Source: CAVUAN01 sp963739435 (GTDB lineage: Bacteria; Acidobacteriota; Thermoanaerobaculia; UBA5066; Gp7-AA6). Taken from it: 64,000 bases of DNA. Below the pieces are notes generated by a model that was given only the letters and a program-made list of their open reading frames with translations, was not told the DNA's origin and searched no databases. The stretch spans positions 1 to 64,000 of the forward strand of contig CAVUAN010000016.1 in assembly GCA_963739435.1 (NCBI GenBank), written 5' to 3'. Every line of letters begins with the position of its first letter. The first letter of the stretch is position 1. The position numbers and the translations under genes were made by a program. Shown here piece after piece: positions 1 to 9,029 of the stretch.

Positions 1-99
1 GATGGTGAAGGAGGGGACCTCGACCTGAGTGATCGCGCAGATTGACACGCTCGTGGTGGGCGTCCAAACTGAGGCGACAATCGAATAACGGAGTGTGAA

Positions 100-480
100 A
101 TGGACAACGAAACGGTCGAAATCGCCAAGGTGCTCGGCAATATGAGCGCCCGTGTCGAAGCGCTGATGAAGAACGACCCGGAGATCCGGTCGAGCGAGTT
201 GGCGATCGCCAAAGTGGCGTCTTCAAAGCTCGCGTCCGACCAAAGCCTGTGGCGCATGTACAAAGCCGCCGCGGCAGCACCAGCTTTGACACCGGAGCCC
301 GTGCCGATCGCCAAGAGCGAGGCGATGCTTTGCCTTGAGCATAAGGCTAGGAAGCTCCAAAAGCGTGATCCCACCCTTAGCGCGGTATCAGCGTTCGCCA
401 GGGTTTACAGCCATCCGCGCTATCGCGAGCTCGTTGAGGCGGACAAGGCGGCGCACCTAGCCAGGGCTTACGGGCTCTGA
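100..480 (+). CDS. Hypothetical protein, alphaproteobacteria-like segment
   Basis: A 126-residue protein that I do not recognise. The ATG at 100 follows a weak purine-rich site (CGGAG). It is rich in Ala, Lys and Arg, looks mostly helical, and has no signal peptide or membrane segment. The C-terminal half contains FARVYSHPRYRELV, which reads like a small helical DNA- or phage-associated protein, but no family can be named. It lies 10 bases upstream of the next ORF in the same direction and belongs to the 5' segment (1 to ~3,366) whose gene content differs from the rest of the window. It is probably real because the frame is open, the composition is protein-like and it is well packed with its neighbour. 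Confidence 0.6.
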   Translation: MDNETVEIAKVLGNMSARVEALMKNDPEIRSSELAIAKVASSKLASDQSLWRMYKAAAAAPALTPEPVPIAKSEAMLCLEHKARKLQKRDPTLSAVSAFARVYSHPRYRELVEADKAAHLARAYGL

Positions 481-490
481 GTGTCGCGCC

Positions 491-802
491 GTGCCTGCGA
501 TGTCTGACTTGAGGATCCTGCGCACGCGCTTGGAGCATATGCGGGATGAACTGCTCGGCCGACTGTCAATCAAGGTTGACGGTGGCGACCTGGCGCTACT
601 CGGCAACATCGGCGCCGCCCTGGCGCAGGTCGACGCCCTCCTTCCCGACGGCGCGCGGGTCATCGTTTCGGCGGATGGGCGGGGCATCCGGAGAACTACC
701 TTCGTCAGCCGGCTCGCGGTTGCCTCGGCAGAGATCAGCGCGCAGCGAGCGCTCGGGCTGGCAAGCGAGTTGTTGGCCGCCTCGTCCCGCGACCGCGATT
801 GA
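491..802 (+). CDS. Hypothetical small protein
   Basis: About 100 residues, starting either at GTG 491 or ATG 500 (MSDLRILRTRLEHMRDEL). The N-terminal ~35 residues look like an amphipathic helix or coiled coil. There is no signal peptide and no recognised domain. It starts 10 bases after the preceding gene stops and ends 10 bases before the cold-shock gene starts, which suggests one transcript of three genes. Function unknown. Confidence 0.5.
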   Translation: MPAMSDLRILRTRLEHMRDELLGRLSIKVDGGDLALLGNIGAALAQVDALLPDGARVIVSADGRGIRRTTFVSRLAVASAEISAQRALGLASELLAASSRDRD

Positions 803-812
803 GGATCAGACC

Positions 813-1364
813 ATGTTCGTCACCACTCGATGCCAGGACAATGCTGACAGGACCGATCGCGGATCGGCCGCCCGTGCGGAGGCGCAGGGACGGTTCAGCG
901 GGCCACCAGCCCGGGCGGTGGTGAAGTGGTATCGCCCCGACCTAAGGTTCGGCTTCGTCGCTTTGGCCGATGGCAGTGGCGACGCGTTTCTGCATGCCGA
1001 TATCCTGGAGCAGGGCGGCGCCGCTGAGGTCCCGGAGGGCGCAACGCTTCAGGTGCGGGTCGGTCCGGAGGCTAAAGGCCTCAAGGTAACTGAAGTCGTC
1101 AGTATCGATATCTCGACCGCGCCACCGCCGCGCCGGCCGATCCAGGCAAACCGCACAGAGGTCGGGACGGTCCGGTTCTGGGACCAGGCCAAGCAGTTTG
1201 GCTTCATTGGATTTGACCATGGCGGCGTGAATGCGTTCGTCGGCCGGCGGTGTGTAGTGGACAAGAGTGGCATTGACTTCCTGACCGTCGGGATGCGGGT
1301 CGAGGTAGACGTCGCTGACACTGACCGCGGGCCAGCGGCAGTCACAATTCGGTTGCTGCCGTGA
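813..1364 (+). CDS. Double cold-shock-domain protein
   Basis: A 183-residue protein with two cold-shock (OB-fold) domains, predicted to bind single-stranded nucleic acid in the cytoplasm. The first domain (about residues 35-95) has VVKWYRPDLRFGFV, with the RNP1-like aromatic face. The second (about 115-180) has GTVRFWDQAKQFGFI. This two-domain arrangement is common in Rhizobiales and differs from the ~70-residue single-domain CspA type. I chose ATG 813 because the longer in-frame extension (from 546) overlaps the previous gene and is compositionally odd. The gene directly follows the two small upstream ORFs. Confidence 0.8.
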   Translation: MFVTTRCQDNADRTDRGSAARAEAQGRFSGPPARAVVKWYRPDLRFGFVALADGSGDAFLHADILEQGGAAEVPEGATLQVRVGPEAKGLKVTEVVSIDISTAPPPRRPIQANRTEVGTVRFWDQAKQFGFIGFDHGGVNAFVGRRCVVDKSGIDFLTVGMRVEVDVADTDRGPAAVTIRLLP

Positions 1365-1637
1365 TGCCGCTGCCTACCGGAGAGGGGCAGCGACCCCCGC
1401 CGGTTGAGTGGTTGCTTTATCGAGAGGCAGCCTGATAGCCGTGGGGCCAGATGGCGCGCTGGCCGTCCGACGGAAGATGGCTTCTAGTTGGACGCAGTAT
1501 CACGGCATAAAGGGCCACGACGTTGAGCAGTTCCGCGAGCCGAAGACCGTGACGATACTTCGCCCCTTACAAGACCGCCGAGCTAATCTACCCCTATGCC
1601 AAGGCGCACGGGGAATAGGGGGTCGGTTATTGGCCTG

Positions 1638-3366
1638 CTAAATCGGCACCGGAATATCGGGCTCTCGCCCGTAAAACTTCGGCGATAGGTTAGTATCTCT
1701 GGAACTAGGATAAGGCAGCTTTGGGCAAAATGAGCCGGTCAGTGCCGCATCGTCGAAGGTCGGTTTAGGGTGGGACACCGGACCTTCCTGTGCCGGTTGC
1801 CCGATTGTCGCCATCGCGCCGATTTCGGTCATTCGCGTGATTGCGATCGAACTGAGTTCGATCCAAGGCCCGATCGTCAATCCGCCAACTCGTCGAAACA
1901 TAAATCTGGCGACGGGATCGGCGGGGGTTTCGGCCAGAATTTCGTGATATTTGCCCTGGGCTTCCGCGTGACGTCCGGCGGTCAGTGATGCCATCGCACT
2001 GGCCGTCATCGCGCATAGTTGTGTCGCGTTGTCATCGGCCAGACAATTCAGGATCAGTGCTATCGCGGATCCGATCAATTCATAGACCATGACCTTGCTC
2101 TGTCGCCCCTTGACCGAGACACAGCTGGATTGGCCGGGCGATGATGCGATCCGCCACGGCGTTGTAGACACTGTCGCTGATGCAAATTGTCGTGTGGAAG
2201 ATTTGTTGATGCCTTCGAGTCGCGACGCAACGTTCACGCCATCGCCCATCACCGTATAACTCAAGCGCTCGGACGAGCCGACATTGCCAACGATGACATC
2301 AGCGCAATGCAAGCCAATGCGGACGCGCATTTGCGGCCGACCATCCCGCGCCCACTCGAGGTTCAACCGACCTACCCGATGGGCAGCTCGCAATGCGCCG
2401 ACACAGGCACGGTAGACCTGATCGGGCACTTCTGCAGGCGCACCCCAGAATGCCATGACCGAATCACCGATAAACTTGTCGATCTGGCGGATTCCTGGGT
2501 CAGCGCGCCCACAACGACTTCGAAATAAGATGATGCTTGCCGCACCAGTTCCTCGGGCGACAGGCGTTCCGACACGCTGGAGAAATTTTCCAAGGTCTGA
2601 GAAGAATATCGTCAGGAACCGGGACTCGCCGCTGACCGTCAAGGGCCTACCGGTATCGATTAGCTGGCGGATAATCCCGACCGGCACGAAGGCAGCAAAA
2701 GACCGCAGTGAATTACTCATCAGGTTCGCCGCCTGCTGCAGATTGGAAGATCTCGGCGATCATCGATCTGGGCGGGTTCCCCGGAGAGAATTGCAGCGAT
2801 TGGAGTTCCTGCATCTCCTGGGAGACACGTTCAATCGGCTTTGCAATCCGCTTTGCGGCAATGGCGATCAGCAGCACTTCGACGGCGATCAATGCGATTA
2901 TCAGGATCGCGAGGTTTCGGTTGGTTTGCTTGAGACCGCCGACAAAGTCATCAACCGGCACGACGATGGCCGACCTCCCAGGGCTTTTGAAAACTGGCGC
3001 GGAAATCGGCTGAAGACGGCGATGTAATCCTGACCCGGTTCCAGGGACGGTGAAATTTATCCGATCAGCTCCGGTGGCAAGACGTGCCTGTCCTGCCAGA
3101 GCGGTGGCTTGGTCCGCCAGATTCGCCACATTGGCAAGTACAAGCTTCAGTTCCACCGTCCGTATGCCGGCCGCCGGATCGGGGTGTGCAATGATCCGGC
3201 CGGAATGATCCATGATAAACGTTGTGCTGTTCGGGCTAGTCTTATGAGTAGCTAAATATCGCGCTAAAATATCGAACGTGATATTGGCGCCAACGAAGCC
3301 GATGAACTCGTCGTTGCTCGCGATGATCGGGTAGCCGACTGATATAACCGGGGACCTCGTATCAGG
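1638..3366 (-). pseudogene. Adenylate/guanylate cyclase with sensor domain, broken by multiple frameshifts and cut at 3,366
   Basis: A class III nucleotide cyclase read right to left: a dCache-like periplasmic sensor, a membrane segment (NRNLAILIIALIAVEVLLI), a HAMP-like linker, then the cyclase catalytic domain. The sensor part runs in one frame from ~3,366 to 2,713 and includes GYPIIASNDEFIGFVGANIT. The catalytic part includes FFSDL, IDKFIGDSVMAFWGAP and SYTVMGDGVNVASRLEG. Following the protein needs at least five frame changes (near 3,030, 2,715, 2,590, 2,470 and 2,200-2,120). The 5' end is missing because sensor homology stops abruptly where unrelated sequence begins. It is either a true pseudogene or an intact gene damaged by sequencing indels. 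The sequence style is Bradyrhizobium-like, which is an inference. Confidence 0.75.
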
Positions 3367-3372
3367 GCGTAC
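3360..3372. other. Sharp junction between two unrelated sequence segments
   Basis: Left of this point the minus strand reads continuous cyclase sensor-domain protein. Right of it the plus strand reads YGTLGSTADTGAF in frame, which matches the interior of the propeller/module genes at ~5,355 and ~17,785. No start codon, ribosome site or target-site duplication is visible. It looks like a chimeric assembly join or an illegitimate recombination point. Confidence 0.65.
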
Positions 3373-3888
3373 GGGACCCTCGGCAGCACCGCCGACACAG
3401 GGGCCTTCTCATCGATCTCGCCGCCGCCGCAGGAAGGGCGGTCCTCGGAGCATGAGACTCGGGCCGCCTTCACCGATTTCGATCCGGCCGATCTCGTCCG
3501 GGCCGAGCTCTCTTCGCCTTCTGCCGCCTCGGCCGAGGAAGCGCAGACTGCTTGTACTCCCGACTCCTTCTACTTGTGCTTGACGGCCTCGCGCTTCAAG
3601 GTCTCGGTCGCCTGGCGCGCCCCATCACAGGGCACGAGCGGTGTCGGGACCGCTGGCGCCCTCACCGGCGACACGGGAACCTTCTGGTTCTTCAGCAGCA
3701 ACAACCTGGAGTTGATCATCAAAGTCCTGGACGGCCGGGCAATCAACAACCACTTCTGGGTCTTCTACGGAGCGCTCTCGAACGTCGAGTACACGATCAC
3801 CGTAACCGACACTCAGACCGGCGTCGTTAAGACGTACACCAACCCTGACGGAAATCTCGCCAGCGCTGCCGACACGCTCGCGTTCTAG
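3367..3888 (+). pseudogene. 3' fragment of a propeller/module secreted protein
   Basis: The open frame encodes the linker (PPPQEGRSS, then AAFTDFDPADLVRAELSS) and one complete C-terminal module (SRFKVSVAWRAPSQGTSG through FWFFSSNNLELIIKVLDG to the terminal DTLAF). It matches the last ~170 residues of the genes at 3,968 and 16,443 and is closer to the latter, sharing GTAGALTGDTGTFWFF. The whole propeller and first module are missing, cut off at the 3,366 junction. The downstream copy begins 79 bases after its stop. Unlike the two full copies, its stop is not followed by a CHAT gene. Confidence 0.7.
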
Positions 3889-3914
3889 GCACCGGAGCGG
3901 CCGGCTGCTCCCCG

Positions 3915-3967
3915 GGGATGGGAAAAACGGCCGGCCGCCCGCCTCTCTCATGGGCAGGAGGTCCAGC
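3915..3967 (+). promoter_or_regulatory. Conserved leader of the propeller/module gene, copy 1
   Basis: GGGAAAAACGGCCG followed by a CCGCC-rich stretch and a strong Shine-Dalgarno (GGCAGGAGG) about 8 bases before ATG 3,968. The same order of elements precedes the second copy at 16,443. Conservation between copies may only reflect the duplication. Confidence 0.45.
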
Positions 3968-5875
3968 ATGTCGAACCACCGAAGCGCACGCAGCCTTCTT
4001 CTCTCCATCGCAGGGCTTTGCCTCCTGCTAGCGGCCTCGGCAGCCCCGGGCCAGCCGACGCTCACCGAATACACCGTCGAGTCCGCTTTCGTCGGCAACG
4101 GGACGAAGGGCATCACCGTCGGGCCGGACGGCCAGGTCTGGTTTGTCAATCCCAACGCCGCGCACGCCGTCGGCAAGATCACGACCGGAGGGCAGATCAG
4201 CTATCTGCCCAACCCGGTTTTCGACCCCGCCAAGGCGCCGACCGTCCAAACGGCGACCGGTCCGATCACCTCGGTCAACGACGGCGATGCTTGGATGGGC
4301 TACGGCCAGACGCTGGTGCAGAGGATGTTGGGCGGCCTGGCGGGCAGCCAGGTCATCAACCACTACTTTCCCGATGCTCAGCCGTCCCTGTCGTCCCCGT
4401 ATCACCAGATGGACGGCATCGCCTGGGACGGGGCGACGACGATCTGGTTCACGGAAATGGTGAACGGACAGTCATTGCTCGGCAAGTACGACTTCAGCGC
4501 CAGCGCGCCACAGGACGGTGTCCCGATGCCCACTGAATGCCGGAGCTTCAGCTCGACCGGCCGGGACATGACGCGCGCTCCGGACGGAAGCCTGTGGTTT
4601 CCCTCCAACTCCTATGCTTGCCGAATCCAGCCCGGTGGCACGGTCAGCTCCGTGCATCTGCCGCTCTTCACCTCCGACGGCATCGCCTACAGCAGCTCCG
4701 ACGGCAGGATCTGGGTCACCGCGTACACCGGCTCCGCTCATCTTCAGGCGTTCGACCCGGCCACCTGCCACGACGCAACTTGCGTCACCGTCTACGATCT
4801 GTCGAGCCCGGCTCATCACCTGCACGGCCTCGCGTCCGGCCCCGATGGCAGGATCTGGTTCACCTCCGAAAACCCGGACCTTGTCGGCTCCGTCAAGGCG
4901 GACGGCTCCGACCTCCAATCCATCCTTCTCAAAGATTCCCTGGGCAACTCTCCGACCACCAGCAAGCAGCCGGCACAGATCGTGGCCGGCCCACCGGGCG
5001 ACAATTCCGTCTGGTTCACGGAACACATCGCCAACAAGATCGGGCGGGTCACCGGCCTGACCGTCGCCCCTGCGACGACCCTCTTTCTCCAGGGCGGCCG
5101 CTTCAAAATCGAGGTGGCCTGGGCCGTGCCTCCTCAGGGCACCAGCGGCCAGGGCAACGCAGTTCCCATCGCGCCTGACACAGGGGCCTTCTGGTTCTTA
5201 GGCCCCGCCAACCTCGAGCTGATGGTCAAGGTCCTGGACGGGCGGGCCATCAACGGCCACTGGTGGGTCTTCTACGGGGCGATCACCAATGTCGAGTACA
5301 CGCTCACAATCACCGACACGTCCGACGGCGCCGTCCAGACCTACCACAACCCCTACGGCACGCTCGGCAGCAACGCCGACACCCTGGCCTTCACGGCGCT
5401 GTACTCCCCGCCGCCCCAGGAGAGCCGATCCTCTCAGGGTGAGACCCGGGCCGTTTTCACCGATTTCGACCCGGCCGATCTCGTTCGAGCCGAGCTCTCA
5501 ACGCCTGCCGTCGTCTCGGGCGAGGAGGTGCAGACCGCATGCACCCCGGACGCAACATCCCTGTGCTTGAACGCCGCCCGCTTCAAGGTCCAGGTCGCCT
5601 GGCGCGCGCCTTCGCAAGGAACGAGCGGCGTCGGCACGGCGGCGGCGCTGACAAGCGACACGGGAGACTTCTGGTTCTTTTCAGCCAACAACCTCGAGCT
5701 GATCATCAAGGTCCTGGACGGCCGGGGGATCAACAATCACTTCTGGGTCTTCTACGGCGCCCTCTCGAACGTCGAGTACACGATCACCGTGACCGACACA
5801 CAGACGGGAGCCGTCAAGACCTACGTCAACCCGAGCGGCAATCTCGCCAGCGTCGCCGACGTACTGGCGTTCTAG
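3968..5875 (+). CDS. Secreted virginiamycin-B-lyase-like propeller with two C-terminal modules (copy 1)
   Basis: A 635-residue exported protein. The ATG at 3,968 is preferred over 3,950 because AGGAGG lies at the right distance upstream and the resulting N-terminus is a good signal peptide (hydrophobic core SIAGLCLLLAASAAPGQ). Residues ~30-360 are a Vgb/NHL-type beta-propeller with repeating blades such as GPDGQVWFV, APDGSLWFPS, SDGRIWVTA, GPDGRIWFTS and GDNSVWFTEH. Two ~105-residue modules follow (~372-478 and ~525-635), each running from GRFKxxVxW through FWFF...NLEL, KVLDGR, WVFYGAxxNVEYT and VKTYxNP. The propeller might be a lyase or lactonase, or only a binding platform; I cannot identify a catalytic set. 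It converges on the CHAT gene and the stop codons share CTAG (5,872-5,875). Confidence 0.85.
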   Translation: MSNHRSARSLLLSIAGLCLLLAASAAPGQPTLTEYTVESAFVGNGTKGITVGPDGQVWFVNPNAAHAVGKITTGGQISYLPNPVFDPAKAPTVQTATGPITSVNDGDAWMGYGQTLVQRMLGGLAGSQVINHYFPDAQPSLSSPYHQMDGIAWDGATTIWFTEMVNGQSLLGKYDFSASAPQDGVPMPTECRSFSSTGRDMTRAPDGSLWFPSNSYACRIQPGGTVSSVHLPLFTSDGIAYSSSDGRIWVTAYTGSAHLQAFDPATCHDATCVTVYDLSSPAHHLHGLASGPDGRIWFTSENPDLVGSVKADGSDLQSILLKDSLGNSPTTSKQPAQIVAGPPGDNSVWFTEHIANKIGRVTGLTVAPATTLFLQGGRFKIEVAWAVPPQGTSGQGNAVPIAPDTGAFWFLGPANLELMVKVLDGRAINGHWWVFYGAITNVEYTLTITDTSDGAVQTYHNPYGTLGSNADTLAFTALYSPPPQESRSSQGETRAVFTDFDPADLVRAELSTPAVVSGEEVQTACTPDATSLCLNAARFKVQVAWRAPSQGTSGVGTAAALTSDTGDFWFFSANNLELIIKVLDGRGINNHFWVFYGALSNVEYTITVTDTQTGAVKTYVNPSGNLASVADVLAF

Positions 5876-8800
5876 GAGAAGAGCCGCCGCCACCAGGACG
5901 GTGCCCGCAGGGGCACCGTCCCGGCGGGCTCGCCGATCAGCACGAACGGCGCCCAGAAGTGTGGTGCGAGACCGGGATCGGCGCGCAAGAGGTCGAGCTT
6001 CGCCGACCGAAGGGCATCGGCCTTCGACTCGCCGAGGGCCAGGTGCCGGTAGAAAGCCTCCATCAAATCCGCCGTACGCCGGTCGGAAACGTCCCACAGG
6101 CTTGCGACGAGGGTGCGCGCTCCGGCGTGGAAGAAGGCCTGGGCGAGACCCTCAACACCTTCGCCCGGGAGAATCCGGCCGCTTGCGGTCCGGCAGCCGG
6201 AAAGAACCACGAGGTCGCTCTTCAAACGCAGGGAGTAGATCTCCCGCGCCTGGAGCAGCCCGTCTTCCTTCTCGGCAGCGCCCGCTGCAAGTACGAGGGC
6301 CGAGCGGGAAGGGACGAGGGGGTTCAAGACGGCATGCGTGGCGAAGTGAAGGCCGGCGAAGCGCTCGAGCGGCTCGCGCTTGAGCCGCGCCTCGCTCGAC
6401 TCTGTTCCGACGGATACCATCGTGCCTGGGCCGCCATAGCGCGCCACCGCTCGCGCCTCCTCTTCCGCGGCGGGCAGCGGCGCGAGGTCGAATCGCTCGC
6501 CTTCGATCTCGGCGTCGCGGCGTGCGAGCGCGGCCGGCAGGACCGGCGCCGCAAAGACGAGCAGGTCGGACGGCGGTCTCTCGACATCCCGGGGGAGCCG
6601 CGCGAGCTCGCCGAGCAGCGTGACCGAGGGCGCGTACGAGACAGTCCACGAGTCGAGCAGCGGCCGGCCGGGCGCGGCAGCGTCGGGCAAGGCCTCGATC
6701 GGCAATGCGGACAGGGCGCCGTCCGGAACGACGATGAGGTGACGCGCGCCGACAGGCAGGCGAGAACGCCAGGGCTCAATGACCTCCCCTGCCAGGCGCC
6801 GGCACACCGCGTCTCCCCTGGGCATACCCGGCCGGCTCATCAACCCCACACAACCTTCCACGAGCTCGGTCAATCGCACCTGAGGCAGCGGGACCGGCAC
6901 GATCCGCAGGGCACCGCTCGAAAGAACAAACACCAGGGTTCGGTCACGCAGGACCTCGAACGAGACGACAGCCGAGTCTCTGCCGACCAGGGCGAGCGCT
7001 GCCGGCAAGGCAATCGGCTCGGGGTAGCGGAGCGCGGCATAGCGAGGCGTGCGGCGGCGGATCTCGGCGACGAGCTGCTCCCATTCCTCCTCCGCCCGGG
7101 CCAACGAGGCCTCGGCGGAGGCGTGTTCGAGCCGGCCGGCGGCTGCCTTCTTTTGAAGCGACGTCAAGCGGTCCGAAAGCTCCACTTGCCGCCGCCGCAA
7201 ATCCTCCGGCAGCTCGGATGAAAGATCCAGACGCGCCTCCGTCACCGATTCGAGCAGCTCCCTCGCCCGCGAACGCTCGCTCGCCTGAAACGCGCGCGCG
7301 CCGAAGCCCTCCCCCGGGCGCGCCGCGTCGAGGCGCGCGAGGACGTCCACCGCGATTCCGTACGCATCTTGCTTCGAAGAGATGAAGGCCGATCGGAGGG
7401 ACGGTGTGGCGAGCGATCGCCCGAGCGAATCGAAGAGAGACAGGGACGCGTCGATGCGCGAAAGGGCCGCGTCGAGGCGGCTGGCCTCCGCCTCGGCCTC
7501 GGCCATCGTGGCGAGAACTCGCGCCTCGCCGTGGCGATCGCCCGTGGCACGGAAGGCCGCCAGAGCTTTTTCATAGAGCTCGATCGCTCGAGCCGTGTTC
7601 CCCTCGCGCTGGAAGACGCGCCCCATATTGTGGAGCGAGAGAGCGCGGCCGTGGGCATCCCCGGCCTGTTCCCAGAGCGCGAGTGCCCGCGACAGCTCCG
7701 CGCGCGCCGTTGCGAGCTCTCCGAGAGTCAGGAGGGCGAGCCCGATATTGTTGCGTGCAAAGGCCTCGCCTTGCCTGTTGCTCGCGGCAACGTTCAGCGG
7801 CAGGGATTCCTGGAACAACGCCAGAGCTTTTCGCTCCGCCCCGATCTTCCACGCCAGGTAGCCCTCCGATTGGAGGGTGAAGGCGAGGCCCTGCTGATTC
7901 TCGACACGTCGGAAGAGGTCGACCGCTCGGTCGTAGGCGGCCAGCGACCGGGCGGCTTCGCCGATGGCCGCGTAGTTGTTGCCTATGCCGTTGCACGCCC
8001 ACGCCTGGCCGAGCAGGTAGCCGATCGCCTCGGCGGTTGCAAGGGCCTCGCGATCGTCGTCCAGGGCCTCCTGGTACCGGCCCTGGGTGTAGAGCCCCCA
8101 GGCTGCGGCGTGAAGCGCATCGGCGAGCGACTGGCGATCGCCGATGCGCCGAGCGATTGCGATCGCCGGCTCAATCACCTCCAGGGCACCCCTCGAATTC
8201 CCCTGGAGAGCCCGAGTGACGGCGAGAGACGTACGCGCCTTGCATTCGAGCTGCGGGTCGCCCGCCCGGACCGCCAGACCGATCGCCTTCTCGGCGGCGT
8301 CAGCCCCCGCCTTCAGGTCTCCAAGAGAGCGCGTTGCGTTCCCGAATTCGATCCAGGCTGCGGCTGCCTCCCGGTCCTGCCCGATCTCGGACCAGAGGCC
8401 AGCTGCCCGCCGGTAGATCTCGAGCTTCTGTCTCGACCACGCCGCCGGGGTCAAGCCGTCCGGCGGCGAGGCGTAAGCACGAGCGAACAGGCGGCATGCG
8501 CGGTCGCGCTTTGCGTCCGTAGCGCCGGCGGGACGCCGCTCGACCACGCGAATTGCGTAGCGACCCGGGGCTGCCAGGCGACTGAAGGACCGAACGGAGA
8601 TCCGGTGAACGCCCGCTCGTTCGGCCACGAAGTCAAGCAACTCGACACCGAAGTCTCCCGTCGGGCCGTCGAGAACGATGATCGCCTGCCCCGCCGGATC
8701 CGTGAGCGTTGAAATGACGTCGATTCCTCGCTGCTCGACGGCGACGCGCAGGTACTGCCCGCGCGCAAGCAGAATCTCGTAGACGTGCGTCTCGCCGGCC

Positions 8801-8931
8801 GAGAGCGCGCGCTCGACCGGTTTGCCGGGTTCGAGCGACCGCGCCTCCGCCGGCGTCGCGGTTGCGGTCGCCGCGGCGAGCCGGAGGGCCAGGACGGCCG
8901 CCCCGATGGGGGCCGCGAGTAACGGCGGCAT
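5872..8931 (-). CDS. Secreted PPC-TPR-CHAT protease-like protein (copy 1)
   Basis: A 1,019-residue protein with an N-terminal signal peptide (ALRLAAATATATPAEA), a PPC-like beta-sandwich (~35-130; GETHVYEILLARGQYLRVAV), about eight TPR repeats (~150-480; typical GNNYAAIGEAARSLAAYDRA) and a C-terminal CHAT domain (~700-1,019). The CHAT caspase-like dyad is intact: His866 in HFATHA and Cys913 in SGCRTASG. Length and order fit the TPR-CHAT family. Family knowledge predicts a cysteine endopeptidase; the substrate is unknown. The signal peptide implies action outside the cytoplasm, unlike Csx29-type TPR-CHAT proteins. The start at 8,931 is the first ATG giving a signal peptide. It converges with the propeller gene, and this arrangement is kept in copy 2. 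Confidence 0.88.
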   Translation of the reverse strand: MPPLLAAPIGAAVLALRLAAATATATPAEARSLEPGKPVERALSAGETHVYEILLARGQYLRVAVEQRGIDVISTLTDPAGQAIIVLDGPTGDFGVELLDFVAERAGVHRISVRSFSRLAAPGRYAIRVVERRPAGATDAKRDRACRLFARAYASPPDGLTPAAWSRQKLEIYRRAAGLWSEIGQDREAAAAWIEFGNATRSLGDLKAGADAAEKAIGLAVRAGDPQLECKARTSLAVTRALQGNSRGALEVIEPAIAIARRIGDRQSLADALHAAAWGLYTQGRYQEALDDDREALATAEAIGYLLGQAWACNGIGNNYAAIGEAARSLAAYDRAVDLFRRVENQQGLAFTLQSEGYLAWKIGAERKALALFQESLPLNVAASNRQGEAFARNNIGLALLTLGELATARAELSRALALWEQAGDAHGRALSLHNMGRVFQREGNTARAIELYEKALAAFRATGDRHGEARVLATMAEAEAEASRLDAALSRIDASLSLFDSLGRSLATPSLRSAFISSKQDAYGIAVDVLARLDAARPGEGFGARAFQASERSRARELLESVTEARLDLSSELPEDLRRRQVELSDRLTSLQKKAAAGRLEHASAEASLARAEEEWEQLVAEIRRRTPRYAALRYPEPIALPAALALVGRDSAVVSFEVLRDRTLVFVLSSGALRIVPVPLPQVRLTELVEGCVGLMSRPGMPRGDAVCRRLAGEVIEPWRSRLPVGARHLIVVPDGALSALPIEALPDAAAPGRPLLDSWTVSYAPSVTLLGELARLPRDVERPPSDLLVFAAPVLPAALARRDAEIEGERFDLAPLPAAEEEARAVARYGGPGTMVSVGTESSEARLKREPLERFAGLHFATHAVLNPLVPSRSALVLAAGAAEKEDGLLQAREIYSLRLKSDLVVLSGCRTASGRILPGEGVEGLAQAFFHAGARTLVASLWDVSDRRTADLMEAFYRHLALGESKADALRSAKLDLLRADPGLAPHFWAPFVLIGEPAGTVPLRAPSWWRRLFS

Positions 8932-8978
8932 GGGAGCCCGGGCCAGTCTATCGGTGAAACTGCTATCGTCTCCAGCCC

Positions 8979-9029
8979 GTGAGGACGAAACGCTGGGGCG
9001 CTCGTGCGGGAAGGGTTGCGGTCATCACG
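8979..9029 (+). pseudogene. Duplicated 5' stub of the DUF4412-like gene
   Basis: GTG AGG ACG AAA and the following codons encode an MRTKRWGARAGRVAVIT-like signal-peptide start. It matches the start of the intact gene at 21,429 but stops after 51 bases, where the antisense Fe-S/cNMP gene begins. It marks the right edge of duplication copy 1. Confidence 0.7.

Larger units (their letters stand above)
3915..9029 (+). repeat. Segmental duplication, copy 1 (propeller gene + CHAT gene + 51-base stub)
   Basis: Collinear with 16,391-21,480: the same leader, the same propeller/module gene, the same convergent TPR-CHAT gene and the first 51 bases of the DUF4412-like gene. The right edge is sharp at ~9,029, where GGTCATCACG is the last shared sequence. 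Divergence is considerable (many amino-acid changes in the propeller), so the duplication is not recent. Confidence 0.8.

Noticed and set aside
1408..1641. 77-codon ORF after the cold-shock gene
   Set aside because: No ribosome site, and the composition changes along its length. A different frame there reads a short protein-like piece, but nothing is supportable.
5539..7221. 560-codon plus-strand ORF opposite the CHAT gene
   Set aside because: Arg/Gly/Pro-rich shadow of the intact CHAT gene on the other strand; no start signal and no recognisable motif.
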